64,000 nucleotides of DNA from Bacteroidales bacterium UBA6431. Lineage in GTDB: Bacteria > Bacteroidota > Bacteroidia > Bacteroidales > UBA932. Within the stretch, counting starts at the first letter, position 1. Each line of letters begins with the position of its first letter. The stretch is from contig DJOT01000020.1 in assembly GCA_002439095.1 (NCBI GenBank), positions 1 to 64,000 of the forward strand. Direction: 5' to 3'. Positions 1 to 8,901 of this stretch are shown here, one piece after another. Position numbers and translations under genes: made by a program. The notes below the pieces were generated by a model that saw only the letters and a list, made by a program, of their open reading frames with translations, was not told the origin of the DNA and made no database searches.

Positions 1-1
1 G

Positions 2-673
2 CTTCCTAGAGACTGTTTTGATTCTCTTAAGAATTTGACGAAAAAAGACTTGAGGACTTTCTTTCAGCCTTTGTTTTTTTGCGACCGACCGACATATCCC
101 GAGAATATTTTGCCGGTGTATTATGTAGACACTATACATATAGACTCCCCTAAAGTCGTGGAGAAAGATGGAAAGATGTATGTGACAAAGCCAATGCCAA
201 TGGACTCCATCAGAAGTGCCGATATGGATTCGGACAGTTTGTTTTTTCGCATGCTTGATGAAGAAAGCCGCTATTTAACGGTTGTTTTTGAAAACAGGAG
301 AGCCTTGCGCAGAATGCGCAAGTATGGCTGGTATCGTGGGTTGGATGGCTTTATCACTCCTAAACCTGTTTATAAAGACAATTATGCTACCCTTTATGAC
401 GACAATTATGCTACCCTTAAGAAGGAATATAGTATTGACAGCATAAACGTATACCGCTTCCGGTATGAACCGGAAGCCTTTCTTGTGATGTTGTGCGCCG
501 ATACGGTATATTATAACTTTGTCGATTATGATTTATACTATAATACGTATTCGAAACTCTACTCTATCAGACTGATGCCTGTATATAGTTGGCGAAACAG
601 GTTGAGAGTAAACAAGACATACTATCATGTTCAGGATTCTTTAGACGACATATACTATGATTGTGAACCATGA
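2..673 (+). CDS. Hypothetical tyrosine-rich protein, 5' end cut by window edge
   Basis: The frame is open from base 2, upstream of the first possible start (TTG at 35), so the gene most likely begins outside the window. About 223 residues are visible. They are rich in Tyr and Asp, with no recognised domain and no membrane segment in the visible part. An 8-residue block (DNYATLYD) is partly duplicated in tandem, matching a 24-nt DNA repeat at 377-418. Its 3' end overlaps the convergent nadE gene by 19 nt. Base composition is more AT-rich than the next genes. I do not recognise the family and assign no function. Confidence 0.65.
   Translation, partial: LPRDCFDSLKNLTKKDLRTFFQPLFFCDRPTYPENILPVYYVDTIHIDSPKVVEKDGKMYVTKPMPMDSIRSADMDSDSLFFRMLDEESRYLTVVFENRRALRRMRKYGWYRGLDGFITPKPVYKDNYATLYDDNYATLKKEYSIDSINVYRFRYEPEAFLVMLCADTVYYNFVDYDLYYNTYSKLYSIRLMPVYSWRNRLRVNKTYYHVQDSLDDIYYDCEP
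377..418 (+). repeat. Short in-frame tandem duplication
   Basis: An 18-nt block (GACAATTATGCTACCCTT) starts at 377 and again at 401, a 24-nt period. The period is a multiple of three, so the host frame stays open and eight codons are repeated. This looks like a recent slippage duplication. Confidence 0.85.
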
Positions 674-2610
674 TGAGAATTAAAATGGAGGTCAAGTCCC
701 CACGGGGACTCGATGTCGGAAGGCATCCTCCAGTCGCCGCGAGGGGAGAGGGATACCGAGCCGACCTTAGGGCCGTCAGGAATGCAGGAGCGCTTGAACT
801 GCTGAGTGAAGAACCTTCGCAGGAAAGTCTCCAGCCAGTGGCTCAGGGTGCTCTCGTCGTAAACGCCGTCGAACGCCTTGTGGGCAAGGAATAGCAGCTT
901 CTCCGGCCTGTAACCGAAGCGGAAAAAGTGGTAGAGATAGAAGTCGTGCAGCTCGTAAGGGCCCACGAGGTCTTCCGTCTTCTGCTTTATCTCGCCCTTC
1001 TCGTCGGCCGGGATGAGTTCAGGGCTGATCGGAGTGTCGGCCACGTCAAGCAGGACATGCCTTGCCTCGTCGCCGAACTTGTTGTCAGCAGCCCAGATGA
1101 CAAGAGTCTTCACAAGAGTTTTCGGAATGCTGACGTTGACCGCGTACATCGACATGTGGTCTCCGTTGTAGGTGCACCATCCGAGCGCGAGTTCGGAAAG
1201 GTCTCCTGTCCCGATCACGATTCCTCCTTCCTGACCAGCAATGTCCATGAGGATCTGGGTCCGCTCACGGGCCTGGCTGTTTTCGTAGGTGAGGTCGTGT
1301 ATGCTTTCATCGTGGCCGATGTCCGTGAAATGCTGTCTGGTGGCAGGAACGATGGAAATCTCGCGGGCGGTTACGCCAAGCAGACGCATGAGGGCAAGGG
1401 AGTTGTTGTATGTTCGACCGGTAGTGCCGAAGCCCGGCATGGTGACACACACGATTCCCTTGCGGTCCAGTCCCATCTCATCGAATGCGAGGGCGGTCAC
1501 GAGCAGGGCGAGGGTGGAGTCGAGCCCTCCGGAGATTCCGATCACGGCCTTGCGGCAGCGGATGTGCTCCATCCTGGTGGTCAGGCCAGCCACCTGCTCG
1601 GACAGGATTTCCCGGCATCTTCCGTTCAGCCCTTCTCCCTGCGGGACGAAAGGGTGCGGCTCGATGTATCTCAAAAGTGTCGTGTCGAAATCGGCATGGG
1701 AGGCATCTCCGGCATCGGTCAGCAGGAAATCCCCGGTATTGCCCTCAAATCGGAAAGTGGATTCCTTGGCACGGAGAGTGTCTAGCTTCTCTATGTCCAC
1801 GTCCGCCATGATGTAGTGGGACTCCCTTTTGTAGCGCTCGCTTTCCTGCAGGATGGTTCCACCCTCGCATATAAGGGATGAGCCTGCCCATACGAGATCC
1901 TGGGTTGACTCACCGTAACCGGAGGAACTGTAGATGTAAGCGGCGAAAAGTCTTGATGCTGTGGCGGATACGAGCTGTTTGCGGTATTCGTGCTTCATCA
2001 GCACCTCGTTGCTTGCGGAGAGATTGACCAGGATTTGCGCACCGGACAGGGCGGCCCAGGTGGAAGGCGGCACCGGCGACCAGAGGTCCTGGCAGATCTC
2101 AACTCCCAGAGTGGCTTCTCCGATGCGGAAGAGCTGTCGCACGCCGAAGCGTATGCCCGTCTGTCCGGCGTAGTCCATCTCAAAACATTTGCCGTCCAGC
2201 ACCCTTGCAGACTCGAACCAGCGCGGCTCGTAGAATTCGTTGTTGCCGGCGAGGTAGGTCTTCGGAACTATGCCGAGGATCTTTCCCCGGCGGGCCACTA
2301 CGGCGCAGTTGAAGAGTCTGCCGCGGAATTCGACCGGGGCGCCGAAGACCAGAAGCGGCTCAAGGGCGGCGGTGCGTGATAGGAATTCCTTCGAGGCGAG
2401 TTGTGCGTCCGAGAGGAGTTTGCGCTGCCCGAAAAGGTCGGCGCAGGTGTAGCCGGTGATGCCCAGTTCCGGGAACACCACGACGGAAGCACCGCTTTCG
2501 CCTGTCTCCATGGCCAGTGCGGCCATCTCTTCGCAATTGCTCTGCGGGTCGGCCACATGCACTCTCGGCATTGCGGCCGCAACCCTGATATATCCGTAGT
2601 TGTCTTTCAT
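655..2610 (-). CDS. nadE: Glutamine-dependent NAD+ synthetase
   Basis: Makes NAD+ from deamido-NAD+, ATP and glutamine in the last step of NAD synthesis. The N-terminal nitrilase-type glutaminase domain (about residues 10-280) shows its catalytic set: Glu in FPELGITGY, Lys in VPKTYL, Cys in VEICQDLW. The C-terminal synthetase domain (about 320-640) has the ATP pyrophosphatase loop SGGLDST. About 651 residues is normal for the two-domain form. I chose the ATG at 2610 rather than the upstream one at 2631 because a -7 box (TATTTTTG on the minus strand, 2629-2636) would leave the upstream start outside the transcript. Its 3' end overlaps the convergent first gene by 19 nt. Confidence 0.96.
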   Translation of the reverse strand: MKDNYGYIRVAAAMPRVHVADPQSNCEEMAALAMETGESGASVVVFPELGITGYTCADLFGQRKLLSDAQLASKEFLSRTAALEPLLVFGAPVEFRGRLFNCAVVARRGKILGIVPKTYLAGNNEFYEPRWFESARVLDGKCFEMDYAGQTGIRFGVRQLFRIGEATLGVEICQDLWSPVPPSTWAALSGAQILVNLSASNEVLMKHEYRKQLVSATASRLFAAYIYSSSGYGESTQDLVWAGSSLICEGGTILQESERYKRESHYIMADVDIEKLDTLRAKESTFRFEGNTGDFLLTDAGDASHADFDTTLLRYIEPHPFVPQGEGLNGRCREILSEQVAGLTTRMEHIRCRKAVIGISGGLDSTLALLVTALAFDEMGLDRKGIVCVTMPGFGTTGRTYNNSLALMRLLGVTAREISIVPATRQHFTDIGHDESIHDLTYENSQARERTQILMDIAGQEGGIVIGTGDLSELALGWCTYNGDHMSMYAVNVSIPKTLVKTLVIWAADNKFGDEARHVLLDVADTPISPELIPADEKGEIKQKTEDLVGPYELHDFYLYHFFRFGYRPEKLLFLAHKAFDGVYDESTLSHWLETFLRRFFTQQFKRSCIPDGPKVGSVSLSPRGDWRMPSDIESPWGLDLHFNSHHGSQS

Positions 2611-2628
2611 ATCGTCATCTTGATGCCG

Positions 2629-2675
2629 CAAAAATAGGGATTTTTTGAAGAAAGCACCGAAACTTCGTAACTTCG
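2629..2675. promoter_or_regulatory. Divergent promoters nadE / hrpB
   Basis: Minus strand: TATTTTTG (2636-2629) fits the Bacteroidota -7 consensus TAnnTTTG for nadE. Plus strand: TTTG at 2644-2647, a 20-nt spacer, then TAACTTCG at 2668-2675 (one mismatch to TAnnTTTG) for hrpB. Inferred from consensus only. Confidence 0.5.
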
Positions 2676-2697
2676 TGGCGTGAAATTGATCAGAAAC

Positions 2698-5160
2698 ATG
2701 TCTATGGCCTCATCGCTTCCGGCAGCGGCCATAGCTGGGCAGGTGACAGAGCGTCTGAAGAATGAGGGATGTCTGGTGGTCTGCGCCCCGCCAGGGGCGG
2801 GAAAATCCACGGTGCTTCCTTTTGCGGTTCTGGACGCCGTCCCGCAGGGGGAGAAGGTCCTGATGCTTGAGCCGCGCAGGATAGCGGCACGGCAGGTGGC
2901 GGAGCGGATGGCTTTCCTTGCCGGAGAGAAGCCCGGAGGGACGGTCGGTTACAGGATGCGCTTCGAAAGCAGGGTTTCCCCACAGACCAGGATAGAAGTT
3001 CTCACAGAAGGGATTCTCAGCAGGATGATCATAGACGACCCCACACTTGATGGGGTTGGGGCTGTAATATTCGATGAGTTCCATGAAAGGAGCCTTGTCG
3101 CGGACGAGGCTCTCGCGCTTGTCCGGCATACCCGGGATGTGCTGCGGCCCGATTTGAAGATAGTGGTCATGTCCGCCACCATCGATGCCCGGGAAATCTG
3201 CTCCGGACTCGGTGCCGGCCTTGTGGAGAGTGAAGGCCGGATGTTCCCTGTGGAAATCGTCCATTCCAGGACGGATGCGGATGAACGCAATGCGGCAGAG
3301 GCTGTCGCGGCGGCGGTCAGGGCGGCGCATTCAAGGCACGAGGGCGATATTCTGGCTTTCCTTCCCGGAGAGGCGGACATACGGCGCTGTGCGGAGATTC
3401 TCGGCTCGGCGTTGGGAACGACACGTGTTTTGCCCCTGTACGGGATGCTTTCACCTGATGAGCAGCGCTCTGCTATTGCCCCGAGCCGTGAGGGGGAGAG
3501 AAAGGTGGTGCTGGCTACCCCGATCGCCGAGACGTCCATCACCATAGAAGGGGTGCGTGTCGTAGTTGATTCTGGACTGTGCCGGAAGATGGTGTATGAC
3601 CCGCAGAGCGGGCTCAGCCGTCTTGAGACGGTGAGGATAAGCAAGGACATGGCTTCCCAGCGCTCCGGGCGTGCTGGCCGCGTAGCTCCCGGTGTCTGCT
3701 ACAGGCTATGGAGTCTTGCCACAGAAAAACTGATGGCCGAGAACCGCAGGCCGGAGATTCTTGAGGCTGACCTCGCGCCGCTGCTGCTTGATATCCTCTC
3801 ATGGGGCGGTGCCGGGATTGGGGAACTTCCCTGGTTGACCGCGCCTCCTGCCTACGGTGTGGAGCAGGCGTCGAGATTGCTTGAGACGCTGGGTGCTGTG
3901 GATGCAGACGGAAAACTAACCCAGTATGGCAGGAAAATGGCCGCATATCCATGTCATCCCCGTCTTGCAAACATGTTCCTGCGGGCCGCTTCCTCCGAAG
4001 ACAAGGCCCTGGCAGCTGATATCGCCGCTCTTCTTGAGGATAAGGACCCGCTTCCGGAAGCGGGTGCGGATATAAATCTCAGGCTCGCGGCCTTGTATTC
4101 AGCCCGTGGAGCAAGGTGGACGCGTATCTGTCGGGCCGCCGAGCAGTACAGGCGTCTTGCTGGTGCAGGGAAGGCCAGCCCATCGCAAGATCCGTATTCC
4201 GCAGGTGCTCTGATTGCTGCAGCATATCCGGAAAGGGTTGCGAAAGCGGTGCCGGGTTCTCTCGGTGAATTAGCCCTCGCCGGTGGCGGAAGGGCCTTTG
4301 TCGAACGAACCGCCCCGCTCGCCTCTTGCGAGTATCTGGCTGTAGCTTCGATGAACTCGGACAGAGACCGGCCAGGCAGGATATTTTTGGCTTCGCCAGT
4401 GCATCCTGACGATCTGATGGTTCTGGCGCGGCGGCATGACAGTGTTTCATGGAATCCGGCCCGCAAGGCTGTCGTGGCAAGTTCACAGATGCGCCTCGGC
4501 TCGCTTGTGCTGGCGGAAAAACCCCTAAATGGCGTGCCGCGCGAAAGAGTATTGTCTATAATATGTGAGGCCGCACAGAAAGAGGGACAGAGCATGTTTG
4601 AGTTCTCGGAAGATGTCCTTGACTATCAGCGTCGTGTGGCATTCGTCGCTTCGCGGCATCCCGAGATAGAATTGCCGGAACTTGACACTGCTTCTGTGCT
4701 GGGGATGGTGGAGGAGTGGCTTCCGGCATTTGCCGGGCGTGCAAGTTCGGCGGTGGAACTCAAGAAGATAGATATGGTACAGGTGCTCCGCTCTCTGCTC
4801 TCATACAGTCAGCAGGAGGCTGTGGACCGTCTGGCCCCGTCCCATCTGGAAGTCCCGACCGGCAGCAGGATACGGCTCGAATACCGCCAGGGAGCGGAGG
4901 CCCCGGTGCTCCGTGTGCGTCTTCAGGAATGTTTCGGTCTGACGGACACCCCGAGGGTGGACGGAGGTCGCGTGCCGGTGCTGATGGAGCTTCTGTCTCC
5001 CGGCTACAAGCCGGTCCAGCTCACTTCGGATCTGCGGAGTTTCTGGGGCGGAACCTATTTCGAGGTGCGCAAGGAACTGCGTCGCCGCTATCCGAAGCAT
5101 TCATGGCCTGACGACCCTCTGGCAGCAGAGGCGGTAAGGGGAGTGCGGCGTGCGAAGTGA
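2698..5160 (+). CDS. hrpB: ATP-dependent helicase HrpB
   Basis: DEAH-box RNA helicase-like ATPase of the HrpB family. Visible motifs in order: Walker A PPGAGKST (about residue 35), DEFHERS box, SAT motif (VMSATID), motif VI QRSGRAGR, then the helicase-associated region and a C-terminal HrpB domain. About 820 residues matches the family. The open frame begins at a GTG at 2680, but the predicted promoter ends at 2675, so ATG 2698 (or 2704) is the more likely start. Its stop abuts the stop of the convergent barrel gene. HrpB's cellular RNA substrate is not well defined in general. Confidence 0.93.
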   Translation: MSMASSLPAAAIAGQVTERLKNEGCLVVCAPPGAGKSTVLPFAVLDAVPQGEKVLMLEPRRIAARQVAERMAFLAGEKPGGTVGYRMRFESRVSPQTRIEVLTEGILSRMIIDDPTLDGVGAVIFDEFHERSLVADEALALVRHTRDVLRPDLKIVVMSATIDAREICSGLGAGLVESEGRMFPVEIVHSRTDADERNAAEAVAAAVRAAHSRHEGDILAFLPGEADIRRCAEILGSALGTTRVLPLYGMLSPDEQRSAIAPSREGERKVVLATPIAETSITIEGVRVVVDSGLCRKMVYDPQSGLSRLETVRISKDMASQRSGRAGRVAPGVCYRLWSLATEKLMAENRRPEILEADLAPLLLDILSWGGAGIGELPWLTAPPAYGVEQASRLLETLGAVDADGKLTQYGRKMAAYPCHPRLANMFLRAASSEDKALAADIAALLEDKDPLPEAGADINLRLAALYSARGARWTRICRAAEQYRRLAGAGKASPSQDPYSAGALIAAAYPERVAKAVPGSLGELALAGGGRAFVERTAPLASCEYLAVASMNSDRDRPGRIFLASPVHPDDLMVLARRHDSVSWNPARKAVVASSQMRLGSLVLAEKPLNGVPRERVLSIICEAAQKEGQSMFEFSEDVLDYQRRVAFVASRHPEIELPELDTASVLGMVEEWLPAFAGRASSAVELKKIDMVQVLRSLLSYSQQEAVDRLAPSHLEVPTGSRIRLEYRQGAEAPVLRVRLQECFGLTDTPRVDGGRVPVLMELLSPGYKPVQLTSDLRSFWGGTYFEVRKELRRRYPKHSWPDDPLAAEAVRGVRRAK

Positions 5161-6312
5161 CTACAGAAGGTTGTAACTCAAGGTTATTAGCTGCTGGCAG
5201 CCGCTGTATGAGAGGTTGTTGAAATGGAAGACTGCGGAGAATTTCAGATGCAGGCTTCTGCCTGTCTGCGGTGCGTAGAATACTTCAAGCCGGTCGTAAC
5301 TTCCCGGAGCGGAGCTCCCGTCCGTGCGCATGCGGAAAAACGGGTCGTTGAGATATAGTCTGCCGCCGTACAATTCGCCGGCTGTGTCGCTGCGGCCATA
5401 CAGCGGCATGATGTCCCTGCCGTAATATAGCGAGTTTGCAAGGCCAAACCCGCTTCTGGATATCCTCACAGTGGCTTCACCGAGCCCCGGGGTCTCGAAA
5501 TCCGAAGAGGCTTCACGGTCGCGCTGAAGAGACTGGAGGTAGCCTGCCCGGAGCGTGAATTCGTTGAAGAGCCCCAACAGGCCACTGAGTTCTATCTCCG
5601 CGTATGCTTCCCCGAGGAAATTGTCCGCTACTCCTGGGGCGGCCGCAGAATTGGCGAGGTGCATCATATATGTGCTGTACCCGAGTTTAAGGCGGCGCAC
5701 CGGCTTGATGTGCCCGGCAGAAAAAAGCAGGAACTGCTCCTTGACATCATGCGAGGCCCCGTGCATCCCTATCCAGTCGCAACCGAGCTCGACATGACCA
5801 TTTCTCCAGTCGTAGCCCATCAGCATCCCCTCCATATATGGATTGTACCACAGATAATTCTCTGAGAAAAAGGCCGTGGACCATTTCTCCTGGCCCATGC
5901 TGCGCGGGAATATGCCTGCGGTGAGGGAAAAGGTGCCGTTCTCAAACAATTTCTCATATCCATAATAAAAGAACGTTTCCCTGAAGAGCCCGCTCCCGTC
6001 GGCACGGACATCTCCAAAATCTTTCATGAACTCAGCCCCCGCCATGAGCCGGTGCCGTGAATTGTAAGTTCCCTTGACGAAACCGACGGACGGGGCGAGT
6101 CTGGCACCGAAGATGGTGCCGGATGGCGAGAAGGACTCGTCACCGTATTCGCGGTTGTCGAAGTTCAGGGCGAACTCCACATCATAGACGAACCTCGGAC
6201 GGTACTCTCCGGCCTTGGTTCTGGCAGTGTAAGTCCTTGAATCTACAGAAGCAGCAAAAGAGAAAATGCCGAGGCAAAGAAGCGAGATGCGAAGCAGGAA
6301 TGAACTTTTCAT
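5161..6312 (-). CDS. Predicted outer-membrane beta-barrel protein
   Basis: About 383 residues with a clear signal peptide (MKSSFLLRISLLCLGIFSFAAS). The rest consists of alternating amphipathic strands rich in Tyr, Gly and Phe, ending in strand-like ITLSYNLL. This points to an outer-membrane barrel of porin-like size. An ATG four codons upstream (6324) is also possible; I prefer 6312 because it opens the signal peptide directly. I do not recognise the family, and no substrate can be inferred. It stands alone between hrpB and the divergent glnN leader region. Confidence 0.8.
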   Translation of the reverse strand: MKSSFLLRISLLCLGIFSFAASVDSRTYTARTKAGEYRPRFVYDVEFALNFDNREYGDESFSPSGTIFGARLAPSVGFVKGTYNSRHRLMAGAEFMKDFGDVRADGSGLFRETFFYYGYEKLFENGTFSLTAGIFPRSMGQEKWSTAFFSENYLWYNPYMEGMLMGYDWRNGHVELGCDWIGMHGASHDVKEQFLLFSAGHIKPVRRLKLGYSTYMMHLANSAAAPGVADNFLGEAYAEIELSGLLGLFNEFTLRAGYLQSLQRDREASSDFETPGLGEATVRISRSGFGLANSLYYGRDIMPLYGRSDTAGELYGGRLYLNDPFFRMRTDGSSAPGSYDRLEVFYAPQTGRSLHLKFSAVFHFNNLSYSGCQQLITLSYNLL

Positions 6313-6354
6313 TTTATGGATCATAATTCAGAGACCAAAAATGTGAATTTTTTC

Positions 6355-6384
6355 TTGCGTTTCCAAAAATAATGCGTAAATTTG
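6355..6384 (+). promoter_or_regulatory. Promoter of the glnN leader transcript
   Basis: TTGC at 6355-6358, an 18-nt spacer and TAAATTTG at 6377-6384 give a good match to the Bacteroidota promoter (-33 TTTG/TTGC, -7 TAnnTTTG). Transcription would begin near 6388-6392, about 225 nt before glnN, so the transcript carries a long leader. The in-frame ATG at 6372 lies upstream of this start, which supports GTG 6411 as the leader-peptide start. Confidence 0.65.
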
Positions 6385-6410
6385 AGCCCGATTTAAAATT
6401 AAAAACGAAA

Positions 6411-6512
6411 GTGCTTTACACTACACCATTGAATGCGCAGCAGCAGTTCCAGCAGCAGGGCCAGCGTCAGCAGGTTCTGCAGTTCATTGTGTTTTCCGTT
6501 GCCCGGGTGTAG
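6411..6512 (+). CDS. Candidate glutamine-rich leader peptide of glnN
   Basis: A 33-codon frame (GTG 6411, TAG 6510-6512) encodes a peptide with ten glutamines, all CAG, packed between 6438 and 6482 (pattern AQQQFQQQGQRQQVLQ). It lies about 20 nt into the predicted transcript and ends 33 nt before a terminator hairpin that precedes glutamine synthetase. Ten glutamines in 33 residues, in front of the glutamine-making gene, is the logic of an amino-acid attenuator. Initiation at TTG 6429 is also possible. Translation itself is inferred, not seen. Confidence 0.72.
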   Translation: MLYTTPLNAQQQFQQQGQRQQVLQFIVFSVARV

Positions 6513-6544
6513 GTAAACATAATATGTATTATTAAGTGGTTTAA

Positions 6545-6582
6545 GAAAGCCGGGCCTGCAAGAGGTCCGGCTTTCGCTTTTT
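6545..6582 (+). terminator. Attenuator terminator hairpin upstream of glnN
   Basis: A 12-bp stem (6545-6556 with 6564-6575, one G-U pair) with loop TGCAAGA is followed by CG, C and five T (6578-6582), which is an intrinsic terminator. Its left arm holds CCGGGC (6550-6555), complementary to GCCCGG at 6501-6506 at the end of the leader frame (antiterminator). GCCC 6501-6504 can instead pair with GGGC 6458-6461 inside the Gln codons. These exclusive 1:2, 2:3 and 3:4 pairings match the classical attenuator plan. Confidence 0.8.
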
Positions 6583-6616
6583 AAAGTAAGAGATTTAGTT
6601 ATAACCTTATAGTATT

Positions 6617-8797
6617 ATGAGTATTGACAGAACAGATCTGGTAAAGGAGTCCTTCGAGAAGAAGGCCGTACCGGTGGAAGTGCCGGCAGGCAAGACTTCC
6701 GACTACTACGGAGAGCTCGTCTTCGACAGGGCAAAGATGTGCAAGTACCTCGATGCCGACACGCTCAAGGCACTTCTTGAGTGCATCGACAAGGGAGTGG
6801 CGCTTGACCGCAAGACGGCGGACGGGGTTGCCAAAGGCATGAAAGAATGGGCGATGGAGCACAATGTGACCCATATCACCCACTGGTTCCAGCCTCTCAC
6901 AGAAGGCACAGCCGAGAAGCACGATTCGCTCATCGACTATGACGGCAAGGGCGGTGTCATCGAGACCTTCGACGGCAAATCGCTGGCACAGCAGGAACCT
7001 GACGCCTCATCATTCCCGAGCGGCGGCATCCGCGCCACTTTCGAAGCCCGCGGCTACACGGCCTGGGATCCGACTTCTCCGGTATTCATCCAGGGCGACA
7101 CCCTCTGCATCCCTACAGTTTTCATTTCCTACACAGGGGAGGCTCTGGATTACAAAACCCCTCTCAAAAAGGCTCTCAAGGCAGTTTCCGATGCAGCAGT
7201 GCCGGTGTGCAGGCTCTTCGATCCTTCTGTCAACAAAGTCTATTCTTACCTCGGCTGGGAGCAGGAATACTTCCTCGTGGATGAGTCCCTCTATTCCGCC
7301 CGTCCGGATCTGATGATCACCGGCCGCACCCTGATGGGGCACAATTCATCAAAGAACCAGCAGCTCGACGACCACTATTTCGGAGCCATCCCGTCCCGTG
7401 TGGCGGCGTTCATGAGAGATCTTGAGATAGAGGGCCACAGGCTCGGCATTCCACTCAAGACAAGGCACAACGAGGTGGCGCCTAACCAGTTCGAGTTGGC
7501 GCCGATCTTCGGGGAGACCAACCTCTCCAACGACCAGAACCAGATAATCATGAACTTGATGAACAAGCTTGCCCGCAAGCACGGTTTCGTGGTGCTCTTC
7601 CACGAGAAGCCGTTTGACGGGGTCAACGGTTCAGGCAAGCACAACAACTGGTCACTCGGCACCGACACCGGCACCCTCCTCTTCGCCCCTGGCAAGGATG
7701 CCACCGGCAATCTCCAGTTCATCACCTTCTTCGTCAACACCCTTGCAGCTGTCCAGAAGCACAACGCCCTGCTCAAGGCATCCATAGCCACCGCAACCAA
7801 CGCACATCGTCTCGGGGCAAACGAGGCACCTCCTGCAATCGTCTCAGCCTTCCTCGGCAAGACCATGACAGATGTGCTCCACAAACTCCTTACAGTGCCG
7901 TCCGACACTCCTATCGAGATCGCCGGCAAGAAGGGCAAGAGCGTGGGACTCGTGGAAATCCCGGAGATCTTCCTGGACAACACCGACCGCAACCGCACTT
8001 CACCGTTTGCATTTACCGGCAACCGCTTCGAGTTCAGGGCTGTAGGTTCATCTGCCAACTGCGCCGGCGCCATGACGACTCTCAATGCCGCCGTGGCCGA
8101 GCAGCTCACCGCATTCAAGGCCGACGTGGACAAGGAGATAGCCAAGGGCAAGAGCGTCAATGTGGCCGTCATGGACACCCTCAAGCCGATCATCGCCTCC
8201 GTGCTTGATGTCGTATGCTTCGACGGCAACGGCTACAGCGAGGAGTGGAAGGCTGAAGCCGCGAAGCGCGGACTTGACGTGGAGACAAGCGTCCCTGAGA
8301 TGATCAAGGTCTTCACACGCCCGGATTCAGTCAAGATGTTCACATCCACCGGGGTATACAGCGAGAAGGAGCTTGTCGCACGAAACGAGGTGAAGTGGGA
8401 GACCTACTCCAAGAAGGTCCAGATCGAGTCCCGCGTGCTCGTCCGCATGGCCATCAACCACATCATCCCGGCGGTGCTGGACTACAAGTCACGCCTGCTC
8501 AAGGAAGTTGCCCTGTGCAAGGAGGTATTCGGAGGTACGGACAACTGCGCAGCCGAGCTTGAGCTCATCACCAAGATTTCAGGCTATGTGGAGGACATCC
8601 GCCTCAAGGCCGCAGCGATGAAGGAGGCGCGCAAAGCAGCCAACGCCATCACCGACGAGTACGAGAAGGCCGTGGCATACCACAAGATCGCCGATGCGCT
8701 CTATGATCTGCGCAAGCCTATCGACAAGCTCGAAGAGATCGTAGACAACCGCACCTGGCCTCTTCCTAAGTACCGTGAGATGCTGTTCATCAGCTAG
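6617..8797 (+). CDS. glnN: Glutamine synthetase, type III
   Basis: Makes glutamine from glutamate, ammonia and ATP in the cytoplasm. The 726-residue length, far longer than type I (about 470), marks it as GSIII, the form typical of Bacteroidota. Visible hallmarks include NGSGKHNNWSLGTD (active-site loop), GANEAPPAIVSAFLG, and FTGNRFEFRAVGSSANCAG in the catalytic core, followed by the GSIII-specific helical C-terminus. It is first in an operon with P-II and the ammonium transporter. Expression is probably controlled by the Gln-codon attenuator just upstream. Confidence 0.97.
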   Translation: MSIDRTDLVKESFEKKAVPVEVPAGKTSDYYGELVFDRAKMCKYLDADTLKALLECIDKGVALDRKTADGVAKGMKEWAMEHNVTHITHWFQPLTEGTAEKHDSLIDYDGKGGVIETFDGKSLAQQEPDASSFPSGGIRATFEARGYTAWDPTSPVFIQGDTLCIPTVFISYTGEALDYKTPLKKALKAVSDAAVPVCRLFDPSVNKVYSYLGWEQEYFLVDESLYSARPDLMITGRTLMGHNSSKNQQLDDHYFGAIPSRVAAFMRDLEIEGHRLGIPLKTRHNEVAPNQFELAPIFGETNLSNDQNQIIMNLMNKLARKHGFVVLFHEKPFDGVNGSGKHNNWSLGTDTGTLLFAPGKDATGNLQFITFFVNTLAAVQKHNALLKASIATATNAHRLGANEAPPAIVSAFLGKTMTDVLHKLLTVPSDTPIEIAGKKGKSVGLVEIPEIFLDNTDRNRTSPFAFTGNRFEFRAVGSSANCAGAMTTLNAAVAEQLTAFKADVDKEIAKGKSVNVAVMDTLKPIIASVLDVVCFDGNGYSEEWKAEAAKRGLDVETSVPEMIKVFTRPDSVKMFTSTGVYSEKELVARNEVKWETYSKKVQIESRVLVRMAINHIIPAVLDYKSRLLKEVALCKEVFGGTDNCAAELELITKISGYVEDIRLKAAAMKEARKAANAITDEYEKAVAYHKIADALYDLRKPIDKLEEIVDNRTWPLPKYREMLFIS

Positions 8798-8808
8798 TTT
8801 TTTCCTAT

Positions 8809-8867
8809 AAATCCCCTGAAATACCATAAGCGCGGCGGCCTTGCAAGAGGCCGCCGGAGGGGATTTT
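8809..8867 (+). terminator. Long hairpin between glnN and glnK
   Basis: An outer arm AAATCCCCT (8809-8817) pairs with AGGGGATTT (8858-8866), and a GC-rich inner arm CGGCGGCC (8833-8840) pairs with GGCCGCCG (8849-8856), with loop TTGCAAGA. A T-rich stretch TTTTGTTTTATT follows from 8864. It can work as a partial terminator or processing site that sets glnN above glnK-amtB. The loop is nearly the same as in the attenuator before glnN. Confidence 0.7.
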
Positions 8868-8901
8868 GTTTTATTCCACAGAAATTTACAGTGTATTCCT
8901 T

